NCBI RefSeq assembly: GCF_900111935.1
Contig: NZ_FOYN01000005.1
Span: 86,332 to 150,331 of the forward strand
Direction of reading: 5' to 3'
DNA from: Halorubrum sodomense
GTDB taxonomy: Archaea > Halobacteriota > Halobacteria > Halobacteriales > Haloferacaceae
Length of the DNA: 64,000 bases
Shown here one piece after another: positions 45,330-53,838 of the stretch. Under the pieces are notes generated by a model, which saw only the letters and a program-made list of their open reading frames with translations, was not told the DNA's origin and did no database searches. The translations under genes and the position numbers were made by a program. Every line of letters begins with the position of its first letter. The stretch's first letter is position 1.

Positions 45330-45841
45330 TGGGGACCGGACGCGTCGCCGCCGTCCGTCGAGTCGCCCGCGTCCTCGTCAGTGTCGGTCGGCTTCGTCTC
45401 TCCCCCGGCCTCGTCGGGATCGGCCATCGGAACGGTCACCACCGGCACCGACGCGACGCGAACGACCTTTTCCGTGACGCTACCGAGGAGCAGCCGGCGG
45501 ATCCCCCGTCGGGTGTGGCTCGGCATGACGACGATGTCGGCGCCGTCGTCGATCGCGTTCTCGATGACGTCCAGCGGCTCGCCGCGGACGACGCTCCCGA
45601 CCGCCTCGACGCCTCTCGCCTCCAGTTCGGCGGTCACCGCCTCGACGCGCTCCTCGGCTGCCTCCGCGAGCCGGTCGGAGAAGACGCCGGTCCGCGGGCC
45701 CGCGAGCGTGTCGACGGCGGTGTCGGCGGCCGAGAGGACGTGGACCGTCGCGTCGTACCGCTCGGCGAGGCTGGCGGCGTGCGGGATCGCGTCGTTCGCC
45801 TCGCCGCCGGGCGCGACGGGCAGGAGAATGTCGTCGTACAT
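45326..45841 (-). CDS. Universal stress protein (UspA) family, in operon with truA
   Basis: The 171-residue protein starts [17 protein letters not shown] (ATG 45841), the usual Usp N-terminus. It has the ATP-binding GxxG-x9-GS motif around [21 protein letters not shown] (about 112-132), and a disordered acidic tail. Its stop overlaps the truA start, so both are expressed from one mRNA. It is paralogous in family to the gene at 23689 but not close in sequence. Confidence 0.85.
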   Translation of the reverse strand: MYDDILLPVAPGGEANDAIPHAASLAERYDATVHVLSAADTAVDTLAGPRTGVFSDRLAEAAEERVEAVTAELEARGVEAVGSVVRGEPLDVIENAIDDGADIVVMPSHTRRGIRRLLLGSVTEKVVRVASVPVVTVPMADPDEAGGETKPTDTDEDAGDSTDGGDASGPQ

Positions 45842-46054
45842 ACGTGGTACTGCTCTCGCCCGGCAGAAAACGATACCGGCCGTCGAGGCGGTCGGACCTC
45901 GGTCCGTTGCGGTCCGAACGCGGCGACGGACAGAACGGGGGTCGGACCTGTATCGACGCGTCTGCGACGTTCGTTTATAAATGGGATGTTCGCGGTCCGC
46001 GAGCTTCCCGCACGGATGGGCAGGGTTTTCCGACGCGCGTCCCTCCCGGAAAGC

Positions 46055-46621
<567 letters not shown>

Positions 46622-46631
46622 CGACGCCGAC

Positions 46632-46697
46632 TGCGCCCTCGACCGTGCGCTGATGCGCCCTCAACCGCGTGTCGATTGCGCCCTCGACCGCGTGCGC
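46632..46697. repeat. Three imperfect ~22-base repeats after the cyclophilin gene
   Basis: Copies starting near 46632, 46654 and 46677 share TGCGCCCTC(G/A)ACCG followed by GTG-rich ends. They fill the spacer between the cyclophilin stop and the tRNA-Glu promoter. They do not form a CRISPR (no conserved spacer spacing of about 35 bases). Their purpose is unknown. Confidence 0.55.
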
Positions 46698-46728
46698 TGC
46701 CGTCCCACGCTGTGGGGACTTGAGAAGA

Positions 46729-46735
46729 GTTAAAT
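46729..46735 (+). promoter_or_regulatory. TATA-like element of tRNA-Glu
   Basis: GTTAAAT lies about 30 bases before the first base of tRNA-Glu at 46761, with a purine-rich AGAAGA just upstream as possible BRE. This is the expected distance for an archaeal tRNA promoter. Confidence 0.5.
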
Positions 46736-46760
46736 CGCCCCCGACGTAACCACCGTTCGC

Positions 46761-46869
46761 GCTCGGTTGGTGTAGTCCGGCCAATCATGTTGGCCTTTCG
46801 GCGGACGCGGCGCCTCGGCGCCGGTTCGGAAGTCAGCCGACGACCAGGGTTCAAATCCCTGACCGAGCA
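46761..46869 (+). tRNA. tRNA-Glu (anticodon TTC) with intron
   Basis: Acceptor arm GCTCGGT (46761-46767) pairs with ACCGAGC (46862-46868), and A at 46869 is the discriminator. The anticodon stem is TTGGC with GCCGA; the loop reads CTTTCG then, after an intron of about 34 bases (46801-46834, between positions 37 and 38), A. The intron folds back on itself (GGCGCC arms). A bulge-helix-bulge can be drawn with CTTTC/GGAAG as the central helix. Junctions may shift by a base. The T arm is GGGTTCAAATCCC. Confidence 0.8.
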
Positions 46870-46955
46870 TCCACTCTCACACCGCGAGCGGCGCGCCTCA
46901 TCTGCCGGTCGGTCCGAAGGGGAAGAATCACCAGCCTCGGAAACGAGGTGTCTCC

Positions 46956-48149
46956 ATGAGCGACCGATCCGACGAGGGCGACGGCGAACTCCCCGACGAC
47001 CGCCGCATCGAGACCCGAGCGATCCACGCCGGCCAGGAGCCCGACCCGGAGACGGGGGCGCTGATGACGCCGATCCACGCGAACTCGACGTACGAGCAGG
47101 ACGCGCCGGGCGAGCACCGCGGCTACGAGTACAGCCGGACCGGGAACCCGACGCGCACCGACCTCGAAGCGAACCTCGCCTCGCTGGAGTCGGGTAGCCA
47201 CGCGCGCTGTTTCTCCTCGGGGATGGGCGCGATCAACACCGTTCTCAACCTGCTGTCCGCGGGCGACCACGTCGTCGCCGGCGACGACGTGTACGGCGGC
47301 ACCCACCGAATTCTCACGCAGGTGTACGACGAGTACGACATCGACACGACGTTCGTCGACACCACCGACCACGACGCGGTCCGGGCGGCGTTGCGCGACG
47401 AGACCGAGCTGGTGTGGGTCGAGACGCCGACGAACCCTCTGATGAACGTCAACGACATCGGCGCGCTCGCCGACATCGCCCACGAACGCGACGCGCTCTG
47501 CGCGGTCGACAACACGTTCGCGACGCCGTACCTCCAGCGCCCGCTCGAACACGGCGCCGACGTCGTCTCCCAGTCGCTGACGAAGTACCTCGGCGGCCAC
47601 TCCGACACCATCGGCGGCGCGCTGATCGTCGACGACGAGGAGCTAGACGAGCGGCTCGGCTTCTACCAGAACTCCGTCGGCGCGACCCCCGGCCCGTTCG
47701 ACGCGTTCCTCGTCCTCCGCGGGACGAAGACGCTCCCCGTGCGGATGGACCGTCACTGCGAGAACGCGATGGAACTCGCGGAGTGGCTGGAGGCCCACGA
47801 CGCGGTCGAGCGCGTCTACTACCCCGGGCTGGAGAGCCACCCGGACCACGAGCTGGCGGCCGAACAGATGGACGACTTCGGCGGCATGCTCTCGTTCGAG
47901 CTGGCCGGCACCCTCGACGAGGCGTCGACGGTCGTGAGCGAGACCGAGGTGTTCACGCTCGCGGAGTCGCTCGGCGGCGTCGAGAGCCTCATCGAGCAGC
48001 CGGCGGCGATGACCCACGCGGCCATCCCGCGCGAGGAGCGGCTCGCCGCCGGGCTCACCGACGGCCTCATTCGGGTGTCGGTGGGGATCGAACACGTCGA
48101 CGACATGAAGGCCGACCTTCAGGCCGCGTTCGACGCCGCGCTGTCGTAG
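46956..48149 (+). CDS. PLP-dependent Cys/Met metabolism enzyme (cystathionine gamma-synthase/lyase-like)
   Basis: The 397-residue protein matches the gamma family of PLP enzymes: YEYSRTGNPTR, SSGMGAINTVL, the PLP-binding lysine (about residue 209) in SLTKYLGGHSDTIGG, and IRVSVGIEHVDDM near the end. Gamma-synthase, gamma-lyase and homoserine-sulfhydrylase variants are difficult to tell apart by sequence alone. It is followed 111 bases later by a 2-hydroxyacid dehydrogenase on the same strand. ATG 46956 gives the usual N-terminus. Confidence 0.87.
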   Translation: MSDRSDEGDGELPDDRRIETRAIHAGQEPDPETGALMTPIHANSTYEQDAPGEHRGYEYSRTGNPTRTDLEANLASLESGSHARCFSSGMGAINTVLNLLSAGDHVVAGDDVYGGTHRILTQVYDEYDIDTTFVDTTDHDAVRAALRDETELVWVETPTNPLMNVNDIGALADIAHERDALCAVDNTFATPYLQRPLEHGADVVSQSLTKYLGGHSDTIGGALIVDDEELDERLGFYQNSVGATPGPFDAFLVLRGTKTLPVRMDRHCENAMELAEWLEAHDAVERVYYPGLESHPDHELAAEQMDDFGGMLSFELAGTLDEASTVVSETEVFTLAESLGGVESLIEQPAAMTHAAIPREERLAAGLTDGLIRVSVGIEHVDDMKADLQAAFDAALS

Positions 48150-48260
48150 GTCGCGTCGCTCGGCTTCGTCGGTCTCCCCGCTTCGGCTTCGCTGGTCGCG
48201 CCGCCACACTCGGCGGCCGACGACTGCACAATTTTTATCGGTACCGCCGAGACTCCCCGT

Positions 48261-49208
48261 ATGAGCGACCCGGATATCCTGGTGCTCCGACAGACGATTC
48301 ACGGACTCGGTCCCGACGAACTGACGGCCGCCCTCCGCGACCGACTTCCCGGCGCCGAGGTCGTACGAGCGCGGACACCCGCGGCGGAGCGCGACCTGAT
48401 CCGGACGGCGCGGGTCGCCGTCGGCCTCAACGTCGACGAGGGACTGCTCGACGCGGCCGAGGAACTGGAGCTGTTCGCCTGCGTGTTCGCGGGGACGGGA
48501 CATCTCCCCCGAGACCTGCTCGCGGACCACGGGGTCGCCGTGACGAACGCCTCGGGCGTCCACGGGCCGAACATCGCCGAACACGTCGTCGGGTCCATGA
48601 TCGCGCACGCGAGGCAGTTCCACCGGGCGTACCGCCAGCAGTCCCGCCGCGAGTGGCGCACCTACGAGACGACGGAGGTGTACGGTTCGACGGTCGCCGT
48701 GGTCGGCCTCGGCGCCATCGGGCAGGCGGTCGTCGAGCGACTGGCGGCGTTCGATGTCGAGACGGTCGGCGTCCGCTACTCTCCCGAGAAGGGCGGCCCG
48801 ACCGACGAGGTGTACGGGTTCGACGAGTTCCACGAGGCCGTCACCGACGCGGAGTACGTCGTGCTGGCGTGTCCGCTCACGGAGACGACGCGGGGGCTGG
48901 TCGACGCCGACGCGCTCCGGACGATGCGGCCCGACGCTATCCTCGTAAACATCGCGCGCGGCCCGATCGTCGACACCGACGCGCTCGTGACGGAGCTTCG
49001 GAACAACCGCATCCGCGGCGCGGCGCTGGACGTCACCGACCCCGAGCCGCTCCCCGAGGACCACCCGCTGTGGGGGCTGTCGAACGCGACGATCACGCCG
49101 CACAACGCCGGCCATACGCCCGAGTACTACGAGCGCGTCGCCGACATCCTCGCCGACAACGTGGCGCGATTGGACGCCGGCGACGAACTCCGTAACCGCG
49201 TGGTGTGA
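48261..49208 (+). CDS. D-isomer-specific 2-hydroxyacid dehydrogenase
   Basis: The 315-residue protein has the NAD-binding Rossmann motif VVGLGAIGQAVVE (about 151-163). Catalytic residues typical of the family are seen: Arg in NIARGPIVD, Glu in DPEPLPEDHP and His in ITPHNAGHT. Substrate could be phosphoglycerate, glyoxylate or another 2-oxoacid. It lacks the C-terminal ACT domain of long SerA forms. Confidence 0.87.
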   Translation: MSDPDILVLRQTIHGLGPDELTAALRDRLPGAEVVRARTPAAERDLIRTARVAVGLNVDEGLLDAAEELELFACVFAGTGHLPRDLLADHGVAVTNASGVHGPNIAEHVVGSMIAHARQFHRAYRQQSRREWRTYETTEVYGSTVAVVGLGAIGQAVVERLAAFDVETVGVRYSPEKGGPTDEVYGFDEFHEAVTDAEYVVLACPLTETTRGLVDADALRTMRPDAILVNIARGPIVDTDALVTELRNNRIRGAALDVTDPEPLPEDHPLWGLSNATITPHNAGHTPEYYERVADILADNVARLDAGDELRNRVV

Positions 49209-49361
49209 GAGGGCACCCCGACCGACGGTGGCGAATACTATATATCTCTATATAATCTGTGCGTCTTCGGGGGATGACAGCCATTACTGTCGTCGTCAGC
49301 GTATGCTTTGCCCGTTTCGCTCGGATTCAACCGCCAGATAGGGGCTCTTCCGAAGGTATAT

Positions 49362-49375
49362 ATTTTGATCAAAAT
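49362..49375. promoter_or_regulatory. 14-base palindromic operator over the TATA region of the PhoU-like gene
   Basis: ATTTTGATCAAAAT is a perfect palindrome. It begins inside the AT-rich TATATATTTT tract (49356-49366), the candidate TATA box, about 40 bases before the ATG at 49404. A repressor bound here would exclude TBP. The gene itself encodes a putative regulator with an AbrB-like DNA-binding end, so autoregulation is plausible. Confidence 0.55.
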
Positions 49376-49403
49376 TAAGGTGATCCGCTCCGGAGGAAGA
49401 GGT

Positions 49404-50402
49404 ATGGAAACGAGGAAGGTCCAGGTCACCGGCGGTTCGACGTACACAGTCTCGATTCCGAAGACGTGGGCGACCGACAACGACGTCGAGGCCGGGACGG
49501 AGATCGAGTTCCACCCGGACGGCGATTCGCTGTTCCTCACGCCGCGATCCGAGACGGAGCGGACGCGGGGAACGCTGGACATCGCGAACCTGACCGGGCA
49601 GGCGCTCCGCCGCGCGGTGACGACCATGTACGTCAGCGGCTTCGACATCATCGAACTGGAGGCCGCGGAGATCACCACCGAACAGCGCTCGACGATCCGC
49701 GACGCGGTCCAGAGCCTCGTCGGCCTCGAGGTGTTAGAGGAGACCCGCGACCGCGTCGTCGTCCAGGACTTGCTCGACTCCTCGGAGCTTTCGATCCACA
49801 ACGCGGTCACCCGGATGCGGCTGATCTCGCTGTCGATGCTCGAAGACGCGATCACCGCGCTCGCCGAGCGCGACCACGACCTCGCGCGCGACGTGATCGG
49901 GCGCGACGACGACCTCGACCGGCTGTGGCTCGTCGTCTCGCGGATCTTCCGCGCCACGCTGCGGACGCCGAAGGCCGCCGAGGAGCTCGGACTCCCGCGC
50001 GAGGAGTGTTTCGACTACCACTCCAGCGCCCGCCAGCTAGAGCGGATCGGCGATCACGCGACGAAGATCGCGCACCTGACCCTGAACATCGACGATCCCC
50101 TGCCCGACGAGGTCGTCGACGCGGTACGCGACCTCCACGGCGACGCCGTCGACGTGATCGACACGGCGATGGACGCGCTGTTCGACGACGACACCGAGGC
50201 GGCGACCCGCCGGGCCAACGAGGCGCGAACCGGGGTCAGGGCGATCGACGAGCGCGTCAGATCCATCGACGAACTCCTCCGCGACCTCGACCCGACGCGC
50301 GCGCAACTGCTCGGACTCGTCGTCGACTCCGTCCTTCGGTCGGCCGACTACGGCGGGAACATCGCCGAGACCGCGCTCCAGAAGGCCGCGCCGACGCCGT
50401 GA
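49404..50402 (+). CDS. PhoU-domain protein with N-terminal AbrB/SpoVT-like domain
   Basis: The 332-residue protein begins METRKVQVTGGSTYTVSIPKTWA, an AbrB/SpoVT-type swapped-hairpin segment (about 1-45). Two PhoU-like three-helix bundles follow (about 95-330), with helices such as ISLSMLEDAITALAERDHDL and ARQLERIGDHATKIAHLTL. ATG 49404 is preceded by GGAGGAAGAGG, a strong Shine-Dalgarno, so this mRNA is leadered, unlike many neighbours. It probably links phosphate status to gene expression. Confidence 0.85.
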   Translation: METRKVQVTGGSTYTVSIPKTWATDNDVEAGTEIEFHPDGDSLFLTPRSETERTRGTLDIANLTGQALRRAVTTMYVSGFDIIELEAAEITTEQRSTIRDAVQSLVGLEVLEETRDRVVVQDLLDSSELSIHNAVTRMRLISLSMLEDAITALAERDHDLARDVIGRDDDLDRLWLVVSRIFRATLRTPKAAEELGLPREECFDYHSSARQLERIGDHATKIAHLTLNIDDPLPDEVVDAVRDLHGDAVDVIDTAMDALFDDDTEAATRRANEARTGVRAIDERVRSIDELLRDLDPTRAQLLGLVVDSVLRSADYGGNIAETALQKAAPTP

Positions 50403-50497
50403 GGGGGGTTCGCCAGACCCCTGCCGAGAGGCTCGGTGCCGCGATCGTCGTTGCCGGGTGAACGGGTTTTTTGAGCGCGCTCCTCCGAGTGGATAGC

Positions 50498-50881
50498 ATG
50501 CCAGAGATCGAACTCGGCGTGCCGAAGGGCGTCGTCGAGTCGCTCCCGGAGGAGGAGGGGACCGCCGAACGCGACATGCGGCGCGCCATCACGGGGATCC
50601 AGTCGCGCCTGAACGACGCCCTCGCGGACGCGGACCCGGACGAGGCCGCCGAGGTCGTCGCCGACGCGGTCGAGCGCATGGAGTCACAGGCGAGCACCTA
50701 CCACGAGTTCGTCCCGGAGCTGCGCGCGTGGGGGCAGTCGCCCATCTACGCCATCGCGTGGCGGAACCTCTACCTCGAACTCATCGGGCAGCTGTACGAC
50801 CACGAGTGGCTCGCCGACGACCTCGACCGCGAGCGTAACTTCCGACTGGTCGAGGACGGCATCCGGCTGTCCGATCTGTGA
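50498..50881 (+). CDS. Conserved haloarchaeal hypothetical protein
   Basis: The 127-residue form starts MPEIELGVPKGVVES at 50498. It is an acidic, mainly helical protein with PEEEGTAERDMRRAI and a Trp/Tyr-rich segment WGQSPIYAIAWRNLYLELI near residues 77-95. No family is recognised. It lies between the PhoU-like and SAMP-like genes on the same strand, with a 77-base gap to the latter. Confidence 0.6.
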   Translation: MPEIELGVPKGVVESLPEEEGTAERDMRRAITGIQSRLNDALADADPDEAAEVVADAVERMESQASTYHEFVPELRAWGQSPIYAIAWRNLYLELIGQLYDHEWLADDLDRERNFRLVEDGIRLSDL

Positions 50882-50958
50882 CCGGCGGCGCGTCGACTCC
50901 GTGGGCGCGGCTTTCCGCGGCCGGCCGCTTTTAAGCCGCCGCGGCCCGAACTACGGGT

Positions 50959-51240
50959 ATGGAACTGGAACTGCGGTTCTTCGCGACGTTTCGCGAGGCC
51001 GCCGGCGGGAAGACGGTGAACGCCGAGTTCGCTGACGGCTCCACGGTCGGTGATATTCTGCGCGAACTGGAGTCGGAGTACGAGGGGATGGAGGGTCGCC
51101 TCGTCGTCGACGGCGACCTCGCGCCCCAGATCAACGTCCTGAAGAACGGCCGCGAGGTGCTCCACCTCGACGGGCTCGACACGCCGATGACGGACGGCGA
51201 CCGGCTCTCCGTCTTCCCGCCGGTCGCGGGGGGCGCATGA
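50959..51240 (+). CDS. Ubiquitin-like small archaeal modifier / MoaD-like protein (SAMP3-like)
   Basis: The 93-residue protein has the beta-grasp pattern of MoaD/ThiS: LRFFATFREAAGG, STVGDILRELESEY, INVLKNGREVLHLDG and SVFPPVAGG. It resembles the haloarchaeal SAMP3 group, from memory of sequence. The functional C-terminal Gly-Gly is followed by one extra Ala, because the last codon GCA overlaps the ATG of the next gene (GCATGA). In the family the C-terminal glycine is activated by the E1-like UbaA. The extra residue would need removal. Confidence 0.82.
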   Translation: MELELRFFATFREAAGGKTVNAEFADGSTVGDILRELESEYEGMEGRLVVDGDLAPQINVLKNGREVLHLDGLDTPMTDGDRLSVFPPVAGGA

Positions 51241-51596
51241 GCGGCGACGGCTCGGCGGCGGAGGGGACCGACGACGACGCGAGTGCCGACTCGCCCGGGC
51301 CCCCTGTCTCGGAGGAAGGCTGGGAGCGCAAGACGGTGGCGTACCGGGGCATCTCCCGCCGGCTCGCGGCTCACTACCTCCGCAACCTGGGCGGGGAACT
51401 CGTGGGGACCGACGACCCCGCGGAGGCGACCCGCGTGGACGGCGACGGCTGGCGGGTCACCCTCAGCGCCGAGAAGGTGACCGCGGCGGCCGCCATCAGA
51501 CTCACGGAGGTGACCGCCGAGTTCGCGGGCGACCCCGAGGTCCTTGCCGAGCTCCTCCCGAAGTACCGGCAGAAGGCGATGCGCGCCGGCGGGTGA
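51237..51596 (+). CDS. Small protein co-translated with the SAMP-like gene
   Basis: The 119-residue protein has an acidic N-terminus of about 25 residues. A compact domain follows (WERKTVAYRGISRRLAAHYL through LAELLPKYRQKAM). It ends in AGG, with two terminal glycines. Start ATG overlaps the SAMP stop by four bases, showing tight coupling. It could be an interacting partner or a second modifier-like protein. It may correspond to a MoaD-associated family (DUF1952-like), but that is unverified. Confidence 0.6.
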   Translation: MSGDGSAAEGTDDDASADSPGPPVSEEGWERKTVAYRGISRRLAAHYLRNLGGELVGTDDPAEATRVDGDGWRVTLSAEKVTAAAAIRLTEVTAEFAGDPEVLAELLPKYRQKAMRAGG

Positions 51597-52036
51597 TGTC
51601 GGACGACGCCGACGCCGGGGCTGGCGGCGACCGGGGGGACGCCGGCCGGGATCCCGGGCCGTACCCGATCGAGGGGACCGCGCTGGTGAAGACGGCCGCG
51701 CTCGCGAGCGTGCCGGCCGCTCGCGTGCCGACGCTGCTCGCGCGCGTCCAGGCCGATCTCGGCCCCAGGATCGACGCGTATCGCCGGCGCTACGAGCGGA
51801 TCGCGGCCGAGCCGGACCGCGAGACGTTCCTCGTCGAGCCGGACCACTGGGTGGCGGTGGCCGACCGCGTCGGGCTCAGCGACCGCGAGCGCGACGCCGC
51901 GGTCCGCGCCCACGAGGCGGCCGTCGAGCGGATCGGGTCCGGGAGCGGTCGCCGGGCGGAGTTCGACACGGCGCTGGAGATCCGGTCGGGAGTCGTTATC
52001 GGGGTCGACGCGGACGGCGAAGCGGGCGACGACTGA
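51596..52036 (+). CDS. Conserved haloarchaeal hypothetical protein, last gene of the SAMP operon
   Basis: The 146-residue protein starts MSDDADAGAGGDRGD; an alternative GTG at 51593 overlaps the previous stop. After a Gly/Asp-rich N-terminus, a helical domain follows (VQADLGPRIDAYRRRYERI, FLVEPDHWVAVADRVGL). No membrane segments. The overlap of stops and starts across the three genes argues for one transcript with the SAMP-like gene. Function is unknown. Confidence 0.6.
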   Translation: MSDDADAGAGGDRGDAGRDPGPYPIEGTALVKTAALASVPAARVPTLLARVQADLGPRIDAYRRRYERIAAEPDRETFLVEPDHWVAVADRVGLSDRERDAAVRAHEAAVERIGSGSGRRAEFDTALEIRSGVVIGVDADGEAGDD

Positions 52037-52105
52037 TCCGCGTCCCCCTCCGCGGTCGCCCGCGATCACCGACGCCTTTTCGTGTGACAGCGTGGACGTG
52101 TCCCA

Positions 52106-52831
52106 ATGCGACTCGCTCGACTGCTCACGCCGGACGGACCCGTCGCCGGCCGCTACGTCGACGGCGCGGTCGTCACCGGCGACGGCCGCTACGAGGTCGG
52201 TCGCGACGGGCGGCTGCTCCCACCGTGCGACCCGACCGCGCTGTACTGCGTCGGTCGGAACTACGCCGAGACGCTCGAACAGATGGACTACGAGCGGCCG
52301 GAGGAGCCGGACTTCTTCGTCAAGCCGCCGGCGAGCCTGCTGGCGCACGGCGAGCCGATCCGGTACCCCGAGTGGACCGACGAACTGACGTACGCCGGCG
52401 AACTGGTCGCCGTGATCGACGAGCGGTGCCGCGACCTCGACCCCGAAGCCGTGCCCGACGTCGTGCGCGGCTACACGGTGATGAACGACGTCGACGCACT
52501 GGACCAGCAGGGCCGGACCGCGCGCAAGGCGTTCGACGGGTCGGCGCCGCTGGGGCCGTGGGTCGAGACCGACGTGGACCCGACGAGTCTCGACATCGAA
52601 ACCACCGTGGGCGGCGAGACGCGCCAGGACGCCAACACGGAGCTGATGCTGTTCGGCCCGCGCGAGGTCGTCTCGCATCTCTCGAAGCGGTTCACCTTCG
52701 AACCCGGGGACTGCGTCGCGTTCGGTAGCCCCGCGAATCCCGGCCTCGTCGAACCCGGCGAGCGCGTCGAGATCACCTACGAGGGGGTCGGTACCCTCTC
52801 GAACGCGGTGGTCGCGCCCGGCGCGGAGTGA
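52106..52831 (+). CDS. Fumarylacetoacetate hydrolase (FAH) family protein
   Basis: The 241-residue protein has the FAH core: LYCVGRNYAETLEQM (about 49-63), PDFFVKPPASLLAHG, ELTYAGELVAVI with the metal-binding Glu, and YTVMNDVDALDQQ. The family usually has DVTARDLQ; the Thr and Arg are altered here, so the substrate may differ. Members cleave C-C or C=C bonds in aromatic catabolism or act as oxaloacetate decarboxylases. No other catabolic genes are adjacent. Confidence 0.83.
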   Translation: MRLARLLTPDGPVAGRYVDGAVVTGDGRYEVGRDGRLLPPCDPTALYCVGRNYAETLEQMDYERPEEPDFFVKPPASLLAHGEPIRYPEWTDELTYAGELVAVIDERCRDLDPEAVPDVVRGYTVMNDVDALDQQGRTARKAFDGSAPLGPWVETDVDPTSLDIETTVGGETRQDANTELMLFGPREVVSHLSKRFTFEPGDCVAFGSPANPGLVEPGERVEITYEGVGTLSNAVVAPGAE

Positions 52832-52870
52832 GCGTCTCCGGGAGCGGCGGCGAGAGGCGGTCGGTCGGTC

Positions 52871-53725
52871 TCAGCGACCCGTCGGGTCGAGGTCGTCGAC
52901 GTTCGCGTCGTCGATCAGGCGGTCGGCGTTCGTTAGCGCCGTCTCGTCGCCGGTTCGGACGTATTCACCGAGCGCGTCTGCGGCCTCGACGAGGGCGTCC
53001 GCGGCCGCGGGCGGCACGTCGCCCCCGAGCGCGTCGACGCGCGTGACCCGGTCGCGGAGGCGCTCGAAGGCGTCGCGAGCCGGTCCGACTCTCGCTTTTG
53101 CGCTCTCTCCCTCTACGGTGACCGCCGGACCGTCGCCCTCGCCAGCGTCGTCTGAATCGGCACCGCGGGAATCGGCGTCGTCTGAATCGGCACCGGTTTC
53201 GAGTTCGTCGAGGAAGTCGAGCGCGTCGCTGCGATACGCCTCGACCGCGCGCACGGCCGCCATCCCCCGGGCCTCGCGGAGCGCGGTCGGGACCTCGTCC
53301 GCCGGGGGTCGGTCGCCGTCGTCGGCGCCGGCGAGGAGGTCGAGGAGGTACTCGCGGTCGGCGTCGGTCGGGTCGCGCAGCCGCTCGAAACAGTCGACGG
53401 CCTCCAGCAGTTCGCGGGCCGCGAGGTACGTCGCGTCGAGCGGCGCGAGCCGGCCGCCGTCGATGAACCCGCGCTTCCGGCAGTACTCCCGGAGGTCGGA
53501 CCGGAGATCGTCCGTCCCCGACCGGGGGAGGGTCTCGGGCGCGTCCCCGAACCGCTCGCGGTGAGCGGCGAGGTCGAGCGAGACGGGGGCGTCGGTGTGG
53601 GCGGTGCGGGCGTCGACGCCGACGCTGCGCAGGTCGCCGCAGCTCGGACACGCGACGGAGCCCGTCTCGTAGTACGACCACCGCGCGCCACAGGACTGGC
53701 ACTCGCGTTCGCCGCGGACCTTCAT
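52871..53725 (-). CDS. TFIIB-type zinc-ribbon haloarchaeal protein
   Basis: The 284-residue protein has an N-terminal zinc ribbon (CQSCGARWSYYETGSVACPSC, residues about 9-29). A long helical acidic body follows, with a low-complexity linker of repeated GADSDDA-type units (about 175-200). It resembles haloarchaeal DUF7117-type proteins. It is divergent from the membrane-protein gene at 53839. It could bind nucleic acid, but no function is known. Confidence 0.65.
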   Translation of the reverse strand: MKVRGERECQSCGARWSYYETGSVACPSCGDLRSVGVDARTAHTDAPVSLDLAAHRERFGDAPETLPRSGTDDLRSDLREYCRKRGFIDGGRLAPLDATYLAARELLEAVDCFERLRDPTDADREYLLDLLAGADDGDRPPADEVPTALREARGMAAVRAVEAYRSDALDFLDELETGADSDDADSRGADSDDAGEGDGPAVTVEGESAKARVGPARDAFERLRDRVTRVDALGGDVPPAAADALVEAADALGEYVRTGDETALTNADRLIDDANVDDLDPTGR

Positions 53726-53838
53726 ACGGGGCGGTTCGTCGCGTCCGCCCTAAACGACTGCGGGTCGCACGCCCGTCCCTCGAACGGGCAACCCGATCCG
53801 TGGCCAGCCTATTTCACGCTCTCCGGCGAACGGTCGGT

